Positions 51,867 through 58,655 of a stretch of DNA of 64,000 nt are shown here, piece after piece. Position numbers and translations under genes: made by a program. The DNA is from CALXOJ01 sp034120015 (GTDB taxonomy: Bacteria; Spirochaetota; Spirochaetia; JAFGXN01). Every line of letters starts with the position of its first letter. Within the stretch, counting starts at the first letter, position 1. Under the pieces are notes generated by a model. That model was given only the letters and a program-made list of their open reading frames with translations. It was not told the origin of the DNA and ran no database searches. Location: the NCBI GenBank assembly GCA_034120015.1, contig JAXEIF010000005.1:93022-157021 (forward strand), in the 5' to 3' direction.

Positions 51867-52842
51867 GATTCTCTTCCTCCTTCTTCTTTTCATCGAGAAA
51901 AATGACCGCCCGCACATCGGTCGGCTGCCCTTTCGCCGAATTGATGATAAACAGATCGGAAACCCGTTTGGAGTTCGGCAGCCCCATTCCCGCTCCGAAG
52001 CCGAGCGAACGCACCCAGTCGGTCGCCGTGGAAAAGCCTTCCTGCATCGCCTTATCGACATCCTCGATGCCGGGGCCTTTATCGTGCGCCAGAATCTCCA
52101 CCTTTTCGGGCGTAATGATAAAAATCATTTCGCCGCCGTAGGAGTGAACCACCTGGTTGATTTCCAGTTCGTAGGCGGCCACGGAAATACGGCGGATAAT
52201 TTTTTTGTCGATGCCCATCTCCTTCAGCACCGTTTTGATTTCGTTGGAAATTTTTCCGGCGGTGTTAAAATCGTTGCGGATGGTGACATAGCGCAAAACG
52301 CGGCTCTTGTTCTGCGCAAAGCCGTCGAGGTCGGCCCCGGCAGTTTTATCGATTAACGACTGCGCCTGTTTGACACTCTCTTCCAACTTCGCCACCTCCT
52401 CGTTCATGCTCGACAGCAGATACATGATGATATCGCGCGGCGTAATGACTCCGGCAATCAGTTTCTCGTCGTTGAGAACCGGCAGCATGTTAAACGAATA
52501 TTTATCGAACATTTCGACGGCAAACGACAGCGGCATTTCGCCGTCGAGCGTCACCACCGTTTTGGTCATGTGATGTTCGGCCGTCTCCTGAATGGTGCCG
52601 GCCTCAAACGCTTTCATAATGTTGGCAACGGTCAGAATGCCCAAAAGCCGCCGGCCGGTTTTGTCGGTAATCAGTACACCGCCGACATGGCGTTCTTTCA
52701 TCATTACCTGAATATCGTAAAGGGTATCGGTTTTGCGTGCGGTGCAGTAGCTGCTTTGAACCACGTCCCTGACACGGGTGCTATGAATCAGGTCGACAAG
52801 GACAAGCGGCGAATCGCCTTCCGAGAACGGAATGGTTCTCAT
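51853..52842 (-). CDS. CBS-pair protein with a histidine-kinase-like ATPase domain
   Basis: A 329-residue protein. Two CBS domains (~20-140, including VGGVLITDKTGRRLLGILTV and MLPVLNDEKLIAGVITPRD) can bind adenine nucleotides. A helical linker precedes a GHKL ATPase domain of the anti-sigma-factor type (~200-320, AYELEINQVVHSYGG, then HDKGPGIED and GFGAGMGLPNSKR). No histidine phospho-acceptor domain or sigma/anti-anti-sigma gene is nearby. The start abuts the DRTGG gene upstream. Confidence 0.87.
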   Translation of the reverse strand: MRTIPFSEGDSPLVLVDLIHSTRVRDVVQSSYCTARKTDTLYDIQVMMKERHVGGVLITDKTGRRLLGILTVANIMKAFEAGTIQETAEHHMTKTVVTLDGEMPLSFAVEMFDKYSFNMLPVLNDEKLIAGVITPRDIIMYLLSSMNEEVAKLEESVKQAQSLIDKTAGADLDGFAQNKSRVLRYVTIRNDFNTAGKISNEIKTVLKEMGIDKKIIRRISVAAYELEINQVVHSYGGEMIFIITPEKVEILAHDKGPGIEDVDKAMQEGFSTATDWVRSLGFGAGMGLPNSKRVSDLFIINSAKGQPTDVRAVIFLDEKKKEEENRESL

Positions 52843-53168
52843 CAGTTTTCGATGGACTTACACGCCTCGAACATCGGCAGGTCGGTCGACAAAAGAGAGA
52901 TGCCGAAATTTTCCGCCATTTTGATCATCGGCGCCTGCGGCGTTTTGCCGTTGACCAGAAGCACGCACGACGCATCGACAATATTGGCGGTATTGAGAAC
53001 CTGTTCGCTGTTGAGAGAGGTTATCAGCAGAAGATTTTCTTCGTCCTCGACCAGAACTTCGCTCATCAGATCGCCGGCAATCACATTGATCACCTTCTGA
53101 TTTTCCAGTTCCGGTTCCAGATGAAAGACTCTGCATTTGTTTTTTTCGATTAAATCTTTAAACGTCAT
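52842..53168 (-). CDS. DRTGG-domain protein, copy 1
   Basis: A 108-residue DRTGG-domain protein and the first gene of its operon. It contains VINVIAGDLMSEVLVEDEEN and ANIVDASCVLLVNGKTPQ. The start ATG at 53168 follows GAGAGGG; a GTG two codons upstream is also possible. The paralogue two genes downstream suggests that the CBS-HATPase protein works with two related DRTGG partners. Confidence 0.82.
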   Translation of the reverse strand: MTFKDLIEKNKCRVFHLEPELENQKVINVIAGDLMSEVLVEDEENLLLITSLNSEQVLNTANIVDASCVLLVNGKTPQAPMIKMAENFGISLLSTDLPMFEACKSIEN

Positions 53169-53184
53169 AGTCACCCTCTCTAAC

Positions 53185-53212
53185 AGTATACGGTATCACG
53201 CGGAAAATGCAA
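53185..53212 (-). promoter_or_regulatory. Promoter of the DRTGG-CBS-PHP operon
   Basis: On the minus strand TTGCAT (53212-53207), 16-base spacer, TATACT (53190-53185). Confidence 0.65.
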
Positions 53213-53228
53213 GTTTTTTCTTTTTTGT

Positions 53229-54635
53229 TCAGTTACCGTGAACGAAGGCCAGAAGCTCTTTGTAGCCGTTTTCATCGATAATGCCCAGCTCGCGGCACAT
53301 ATCGAAGAGATCTTCGACGGGGAAGAACGAGTGCAGTCTCACGCCGGCGGCTTCCATATCGCGTCGTCCCTGCTCTCCTCTCTCCAGAAGAACGACCAGG
53401 TCTTCGACAATCAGTCCCGCTTCGCGCAGAATCTCGATGGCTTCGATTTTGCTCTTGCCGGTGGTAATCAGATCGTCGAGCAGCACAACCCGTTCGCCCG
53501 GTTTAAAGTTGCCCTCAATCAGATTGCCGGTGCCGTGCTCTTTTTTGTTGATGCGCGGATAAATCATCGGAATGCCGGTTTCCATCGATGCGGCCGTCGC
53601 CAGCGAAACCGCCGCCACGGGAATGCCGGCCACCCGGTCAAACTGCTGCGGCAAAGCGCGGATCAGCCGGGCGTACGCTTTTCCGACCGTTTTCATCAGC
53701 TGCGGATCGGAAGAGGTGCGGCGCAGGTCGATATAAAACGGCGACTTGATTCCGCTTTTGAGAACAAACTCGCCGAGGCGGAAACATTCGGTGTCGATAA
53801 GCCCTTTTAACAGCTGCTGTTTCAGCATATCGGGTGCCGCCGTTTTCCCTTCTTTGAGAACCGCTTCGCGGGCGCGGTTGAGTTCGTCGCAAAAGTCGGC
53901 CGCCGCTTTGCGGATATCGGGGGCTTCGCAGATGGCGCGCACCACGACCGGCAAAACGCCCAGGCCGTCGCTGCGCAGCGACGCGCGCACCGCGTCGTAC
54001 ATCGAACCGCCCTGCGCGCCGATACCCGGCGCCAGAAACCACACATCGGGCAGTTCGCGGCGCACCGCCGCCAGCGATTCGGGGTCGTTTCCGGCCACCA
54101 CCAGCCCGATTTGCGGCGACCAGGAACAGACTTCCTTCGCCACGGTCACAAACAGCGGCTCGCCGGTTTCGGCTGCCGTCAGCTTTTGAATCCGCTCCGC
54201 CCCCGGGTTGGAGGTGCGGCACAGCTCGAAAAAGCCTTTGCCTTCGTATTTCAGAAACGGCACGGCCGAAGTAAAGCCCATGTACGGGCTTAAGGTGACC
54301 GCATCGGCGCCGAGAACGTCGAATGCCGCCTTGGCATAAGCCTGAGCGGTGTTGCCGATATCACCGCGTTTGGCGTCCAGCAGCACCGGAATTTCTTTCG
54401 GAATCAGATCGAGAGTCGCCCGCAGCGCTTTCATTCCCTCTTCGCCGTAGGCTTCGTAAAACGCAATATTCGGTTTGTAGCAGACACAGTAGTCGGCTGT
54501 TTCTTCGATAATCTTGCGGTTTTTACCGACAATTTCGGTATACACATCGGTTCCCTTCACCACGGGATCCAGACCGACACACAAGAGAGAGTTTTTCGCG
54601 CGGCACTGCGCTTCCAGTTTTTCGTAAAAATTCAT
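53229..54635 (-). CDS. pyrFE: Bifunctional orotidine-5'-phosphate decarboxylase / orotate phosphoribosyltransferase
   Basis: A 468-residue fusion for the last two steps of UMP synthesis. Residues 1-~275 are a type 2 OMP decarboxylase (LLCVGLDPV, catalytic LLDAKRGDIGNTAQAYA, APGIGAQGG). Residues ~285-468 are an orotate phosphoribosyltransferase with the PRPP-binding loop VVLLDDLITTGKS. The order decarboxylase-then-transferase is the reverse of the animal UMP synthase. Fusion lets the unstable intermediate pass between active sites (general knowledge of UMP synthases). It has its own promoter. Confidence 0.93.
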   Translation of the reverse strand: MNFYEKLEAQCRAKNSLLCVGLDPVVKGTDVYTEIVGKNRKIIEETADYCVCYKPNIAFYEAYGEEGMKALRATLDLIPKEIPVLLDAKRGDIGNTAQAYAKAAFDVLGADAVTLSPYMGFTSAVPFLKYEGKGFFELCRTSNPGAERIQKLTAAETGEPLFVTVAKEVCSWSPQIGLVVAGNDPESLAAVRRELPDVWFLAPGIGAQGGSMYDAVRASLRSDGLGVLPVVVRAICEAPDIRKAAADFCDELNRAREAVLKEGKTAAPDMLKQQLLKGLIDTECFRLGEFVLKSGIKSPFYIDLRRTSSDPQLMKTVGKAYARLIRALPQQFDRVAGIPVAAVSLATAASMETGIPMIYPRINKKEHGTGNLIEGNFKPGERVVLLDDLITTGKSKIEAIEILREAGLIVEDLVVLLERGEQGRRDMEAAGVRLHSFFPVEDLFDMCRELGIIDENGYKELLAFVHGN

Positions 54636-54653
54636 GACGACTCCTTACTCCCG

Positions 54654-54681
54654 ATTGTACACATTTCGCCGATTTTTTCAA
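54654..54681 (-). promoter_or_regulatory. Promoter of pyrFE
   Basis: On the minus strand TTGAAA (54681-54676), 16-base spacer, TACAAT (54659-54654). An AAGGAG site precedes the pyrFE ATG. Confidence 0.65.
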
Positions 54682-54719
54682 CCGTGTATCGATTCCGGAG
54701 ACGTTCCGTAAAGCGGGAC

Positions 54720-54748
54720 TTGTCCGCCTTCCCGATTCGTGGTATAAT
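54720..54748 (+). promoter_or_regulatory. Promoter of the DUF2147 gene
   Basis: TTGTCC (54720-54725), 17-base spacer, TATAAT (54743-54748). The leader contains a perfect 7-base hairpin (TCGGACA 54760-54766, TGTCCGA 54777-54783) before the ribosome-binding site. Confidence 0.65.
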
Positions 54749-54820
54749 TTTTCGGGTCTTCGGACAGAAGATGGTGTGTCCGACGGAAAAAGATCCGGCA
54801 TAAAGGGAGATGCATTTATA

Positions 54821-55312
54821 ATGAAGAAAACCGTGATTTTACTGATGATGTTTTTATCGGTCGGGCTGTTTGCCCGGGACGCGGGCGACATTACCGGGCT
54901 CTGGTACGGTCAGGAAGACAGTGCAGGCCGGATTCCGGTGGTCGAAATTTTTGAGGAAAACGGGCTTTTTTACGCCTATTCTTTCGGTTACAAAGAGGGC
55001 GATGCCGGTCTCAACGACGACAACAACCCCGATCCGCAAATGCGCGGTTTGCCGCTCAAAGGGCTGGTCTACCTCTTTGATCTCGCTTTTTCGAAAGACA
55101 GCTGGAAAGGCGGTAAGATTTACAATCCGGAATCGGGCAAAATCTACTACGCCAAAGCATCGCTGTCCGACGACGGCAACCGGCTGAACATCAAAGCTAC
55201 GATAGACGGCGCCGGTCTTTTCGGAAAAACGCTGACCTGGACACGGGTTCCCGCTTCCGAACAGAACCGTTTCACCCCTTTAAGCAAAGACCAGCTGCGC
55301 TTTTTCAAATAA
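54821..55312 (+). CDS. DUF2147-family exported protein
   Basis: A 163-residue protein with a signal peptide (TVILLMMFLSVGLFARD) and one DUF2147 domain (GDITGLWYGQEDSAGRIPVV, YNPESGKIYYAKASL, LTWTRV). DUF2147 is a lipocalin-like beta fold found in periplasmic proteins, of unknown ligand. The start at 54821 is used because it gives the signal peptide and has AAAGGGAG 10 bases upstream; the in-frame ATG at 54776 does not. It stands alone on the plus strand at the edge of the accessory region. Confidence 0.85.
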   Translation: MKKTVILLMMFLSVGLFARDAGDITGLWYGQEDSAGRIPVVEIFEENGLFYAYSFGYKEGDAGLNDDNNPDPQMRGLPLKGLVYLFDLAFSKDSWKGGKIYNPESGKIYYAKASLSDDGNRLNIKATIDGAGLFGKTLTWTRVPASEQNRFTPLSKDQLRFFK

Positions 55313-55368
55313 CATTCCCCCCGGGCGGGGCGGTCAGCCGCTTCCCGTCCGGTCATATCAGGCACCCG

Positions 55369-55397
55369 AAAACAACAAAGGCCGGAAAGTTCCGGCC
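55369..55397 (-). terminator. Intrinsic terminator of the glycosylase-like gene
   Basis: On the minus strand GGCCGGAA-CT-TTCCGGCC, 8-pair stem, followed by TTTGTTGTTTT. It lies 9 bases after the stop at 55407. The stem can also end the convergent DUF2147 transcript, but there is no T-run on that side. Confidence 0.85.
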
Positions 55398-55406
55398 TTC
55401 GGGTGA

Positions 55407-56084
55407 TTATTGAGGTTTGGGACAGCACCGTTTCAACGGTGTCCAGTTTTCATACAAAAAATCGTACCATTTTTTCCATGAAAAATATCTGGAAGTGTGT
55501 TTAATCCCCGTTATCTCCGTTTTATGGCCGTCAACCGTTAACGTATAGCGTCTGGGCCAGACTCGGTTTATCTTCTCGAAACCTTCCCCTTCAAATGACA
55601 ATCCTTTCTCCTGCATCTTGTCGCCGAACGATTTGAAAGCTTGAAGACCGACAAAGAGGCAGTAATCCGGTTTCAGAATTTTGACCACTTCGGGGAAAAC
55701 GTCCCATCCATTTCTGAAATCTTCATCGGAAGGTCTCTGCCATGTCGCCAGTTTCATCAGTTTCTGGACATGATTATAGAAGGCAACATTTTCCCAAAAT
55801 ATTTTTCGATTTCCGACGCGACAATCTCCTTCCCAAACAGCTCGCATCAGATTATTCGGCATTTTCCACATATTCACGCCGTCTGCATGTCGAATTACAA
55901 ACCTTCTTGTGAACTCTTTATCGGGTTTAGCCGATCCGTCCGCTTCAAATTCCGTGTCTCCTCCGTAATGAGATTCGGCAATAATGAGGACTCCAGTCTT
56001 ATCGTAGTTTTTACCGACCCACGGCAGCCATTCCAAACCGTCAATCGATTTAAAACGATCGTCATACTTCTTTTCCGATTCCAT
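55407..56084 (-). CDS. Uracil-DNA-glycosylase-like protein
   Basis: A 225-residue protein. The segment VLIIAESHYGGD near the start and GIKHTSRYFSWKKW near the end resemble the two active-site loops of the uracil-DNA glycosylase fold (a GExPG-type motif and an HPS-type motif), and NVAFYNHVQ is in the expected place. Homology is remote; the activity is not assured. It has AAGGAG upstream and is the last gene on the minus strand before the island ends. A role in defence, for example excising modified phage bases, is only an inference from the neighbours. Confidence 0.55.
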   Translation of the reverse strand: MESEKKYDDRFKSIDGLEWLPWVGKNYDKTGVLIIAESHYGGDTEFEADGSAKPDKEFTRRFVIRHADGVNMWKMPNNLMRAVWEGDCRVGNRKIFWENVAFYNHVQKLMKLATWQRPSDEDFRNGWDVFPEVVKILKPDYCLFVGLQAFKSFGDKMQEKGLSFEGEGFEKINRVWPRRYTLTVDGHKTEITGIKHTSRYFSWKKWYDFLYENWTPLKRCCPKPQ

Positions 56085-56132
56085 AGAAACTCCTTACAAA
56101 AATTGGGATAATTTCTGTGTGGAAGAGACAAC

Positions 56133-56250
56133 TGCAAGAAAAATTAATTGATACAAAACATCACCATGTTTTGATAAATAAGAATCGACACCGAAAGCAA
56201 CATTTGTGAAAACATTTTCGGTATCGATAAATATGATTATTTTTCTTGCA
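56133..56250 (-). ncRNA. Structured intergenic element (three-way junction), possible ncRNA, leader or MITE
   Basis: 12-base perfect terminal inverted repeat: TGCAAGAAAAAT (56133-56144) and ATTTTTCTTGCA (56239-56250). Inside it are two further hairpins: CAAAACAT-CACC-ATGTTTTG (56154-56173), and a 13-base stem (56184-56196 with 56216-56228) with one C/A mismatch on the plus strand that becomes a G-U pair on the minus strand. The minus-strand RNA would thus fold as a closed three-way junction, upstream of the glycosylase-like gene. No flanking target duplication is visible. Confidence 0.5.
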
Positions 56251-56329
56251 TTGCTCCATCAGTGTTCTATTTATTTTTTAACTCAGATAATTTGAATTTT
56301 TAAATTTGATAAATTCTCTTCCTCTGTAT

Positions 56330-56360
56330 AAAACAATTTCAATGACGTTGAAATTGTTTT
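56330..56360 (-). terminator. Hairpin after the DUF4435 gene, probable terminator
   Basis: Perfect 13-base stem AAAACAATTTCAA / TTGAAATTGTTTT around TGACG. The 3' arm ends TTGTTTT on either strand. It lies 90 bases after the stop of the DUF4435 gene. The GC content is low for a terminator, so a processing hairpin is possible. Confidence 0.6.
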
Positions 56361-56450
56361 ACTTATATCTTGTAATTCCTCTCTTTTCCAGCTGATACTG
56401 ACACACATCCAATATAATGAACCTATTATTTTTCAAGAATACAATAATTA

Positions 56451-57305
56451 TCACTTTTGTAATACTGTCAATGCATTTGCTATTTCATACTCATAAAGCT
56501 CTCGATACAACGTAGAATTCATAAAATCTTCTTTTCTGTATGCACATACTAAACTGCGAAACAACTCATTCACTCCTGGCAATTTTTGCTTTGTATGATA
56601 TAGCGATATACAAAATGCATGAAAATAATGCAAAAAGTCATGACCTTGAGTTATAAAAAAATATTCCTCTATTAGGTAATCTTTATCACATTCTACATTT
56701 ATTACCTGTAATCTTTCTTGATCTTCCTTAAAACCTAAGTTACTCTTTGATAATTGAGAAACGAGATCAGAGATATCTAGTTTTTTTGTCTCTCGATTAA
56801 AAGCCTTTTGTATAGAAATCCCATTAAATCTAATGTTCCATCCTTTCTCTGCACTCACCTTTCTACAACAAGATAACCACATGAGGTCTGACAGGAGTTT
56901 AAACCTTACTTCGTTAGACATAAGCTCTCCATCGTAATACGTGTTGCATAATTGAGCAAAAACAACATCATTAGAGATCAACATCATTTCTATGCAAGAA
57001 AAATCATAACAAAAAAGTTGAGGGCACCAGCCTTGTTGATCATAGTCTCTATCACAAATTCCAATAACTCTATTATTAGAAAAATGAGTTACAATTTCCT
57101 TTACACCACATTTTCCTGAATAAGATTCATATATGTCAACATTGGGTTGAAATTTACTTTTAAGAAAAATAATGTCATCTTCTCCTTCAACTACAACAAC
57201 TATCTTTTGTTTTTTTAAATCTGCAGATAGCATCAACTTAATAGTTGCAATAATATCCTCTTTATTCAGATTGCTACGTATAGAGTTGGTTCCCATATAA
57301 TTCAC
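56451..57305 (-). CDS. DUF4435 TOPRIM-like protein (PARIS AriB-like)
   Basis: A 284-residue protein of the DUF4435 type. TOPRIM-fold acidic residues are present as VVVVEGEDDIIFLKS near residue 38 and GICDRDYDQQG near residue 87, and CYDFSCIEMMLIS is the family's third motif. In the PARIS anti-phage system the DUF4435 protein AriB is the effector, held by the ATPase AriA until a phage trigger releases it as a nuclease. The upstream gene encodes such an ATPase and overlaps this start by 32 bases. The gene itself is intact, and its codon use is AT-rich. Confidence 0.8.
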   Translation of the reverse strand: MNYMGTNSIRSNLNKEDIIATIKLMLSADLKKQKIVVVVEGEDDIIFLKSKFQPNVDIYESYSGKCGVKEIVTHFSNNRVIGICDRDYDQQGWCPQLFCYDFSCIEMMLISNDVVFAQLCNTYYDGELMSNEVRFKLLSDLMWLSCCRKVSAEKGWNIRFNGISIQKAFNRETKKLDISDLVSQLSKSNLGFKEDQERLQVINVECDKDYLIEEYFFITQGHDFLHYFHAFCISLYHTKQKLPGVNELFRSLVCAYRKEDFMNSTLYRELYEYEIANALTVLQK

Positions 57306-58552
57306 CTAAATCTACTTGTATATCTAAATATTTACTGATAATCTGCGGAGAGTGTGTTGCAACGATCACCTGCACTGCTGTTTGCTCTGATACCTTTACT
57401 AAATCATCCAAAAATTGCTTTTGCCAAGCAATATGCAGAGAAATCTCTGGTTCATCTATTAGCAACAGAAGTCCTTTTTTTGTATCAAAAATCAATTCAT
57501 AAAACAAAACAATTTCCTGCTTCTCTCCAGATGATAATTGACTTAGCTGTAAAACTTTTTGAGGATTATCTTCATCAACAACTTGAAAACCTTCATCACG
57601 TGTAATTCGTATCTGTTTAAAAGTAAGCCGATTATTAATTATTTTGGTAAAAAGATCGAGTTTTGCTATTAAATCCTGAAAAACTTTATATTTTTTAGCA
57701 AAATCATCAAAATATATTTTTAACGCAGTCGAATATTTTTGATTGTAAGCCTCATCAATAATAGACATATCCACAAGATTATAATTACTTAATTTTTCAA
57801 ATTTTTTATTTACATCCTCGAGATAAGTTTCATATTCTGATTTATTTTCGATTCCATCCTTTGCCGCAAAAAGACGTTTCGGATAGGTACTATCAAGATT
57901 ATTGGCTACGCGAGAATACTCTTCTGAAACTCGAGTTATCTCAGTCTTCAAACGTTGTGGCAGCTCCTGAATAACATCTACTACTTGGGGTTTTTCGGAG
58001 CGGCTAATTTTGGTTTGAATTAATCTTTGATCTGTAATGAATCGAACATCTCCACACCACTCTCTTATACTGTCCAGCTTTTTCTTAACCTGTTTTATTT
58101 TATTTCCTTCGAGTTTGCCTAACAACCCATTTAGATAGCGACTATTACGATCTAAAAACATCCGATAAAAAAATTCATCTTCAGATATAAACGCTTCTGT
58201 ACGACGATCAAGAAATCCACCTTGGATAGGTTGTATCCATGGCATCCTAATATCAGATTGAAAAAACTCAATCATTTTTTCGTCTAAATCAATATCATCA
58301 ATTGCTATTTTTTGCTTTGTTTTATTAATTTTGGTTTTATTATTACCATTGAATTCGACCTCTAGTGAAGAAAAATCAAGTTTGGCAAAATATGCAATAT
58401 TACCTTTGCTTAAAGCATTTATTATTTGAAGAACAGTTGATTTTCCAAATCCGTTTGGACCGGTAATTATGGTAATCCCTCCCACCCGATTTTGCTATTA
58501 TATCATAGTCAAACCGTCCAAACAAATTCTTAATACTAATTTTACTTATCAT
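57274..58552 (-). pseudogene. PARIS AriA-like AAA ATPase, frameshifted near the N-terminus
   Basis: The ATPase reads in two frames. A first frame starts at 58552 behind AGGAGG (MISKISIKNLFGRFDYDI) and leaves the family sequence after ~23 codons. The rest (57274-58485, 403 codons) is open in another frame with Walker A GPNGFGKSTVLQI, Walker B LLLLIDEPEISLHIAWQ and IVATHSPQI. At 58476-58483 the minus strand reads GGGAGGGA; one copy of GGGA would give the continuous sequence AKSGGITIITGPNGFGKST. The change is thus a 4-base tandem duplication. A GTG at 58485 could restart translation without the first beta strand. Sequencing error, recent inactivation or phase variation cannot be told apart here. 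Confidence 0.8.
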
Positions 58553-58655
58553 AAATCCCCGACCTCCTAAATATACAGTCAAATTTTTAGATTTTATCTA
58601 GTTGTAAATGTATCTAATGTAATCTTGCGTCCATCCCTTAAGATCAGAAAAAGCT

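Larger units (their letters stand above)
56085..56450. other. Gene-free 366-base AT-rich stretch
   Basis: No credible reading frame or tRNA. It holds the three-way-junction element at 56133-56250 and the terminator hairpin at 56330-56360. Between them, 56251-56329 is very AT-rich; on the minus strand TTATCA and TATCTG 17 bases apart could be a weak promoter for the element, but this is not convincing. Confidence 0.6.

Noticed and set aside
53638..54222. 194-codon minus-strand frame, and the 147-codon plus-strand frame at 53746-54189
   Set aside because: Both are alternative frames within the GC-rich pyrFE gene.
56133..56250. Retron msr-msd RNA
   Set aside because: The 12-base terminal repeat and stem-loops look similar, but there is no reverse transcriptase gene in the window and no recognisable branching G with the typical msd stem. 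I keep the element as an unassigned structure.
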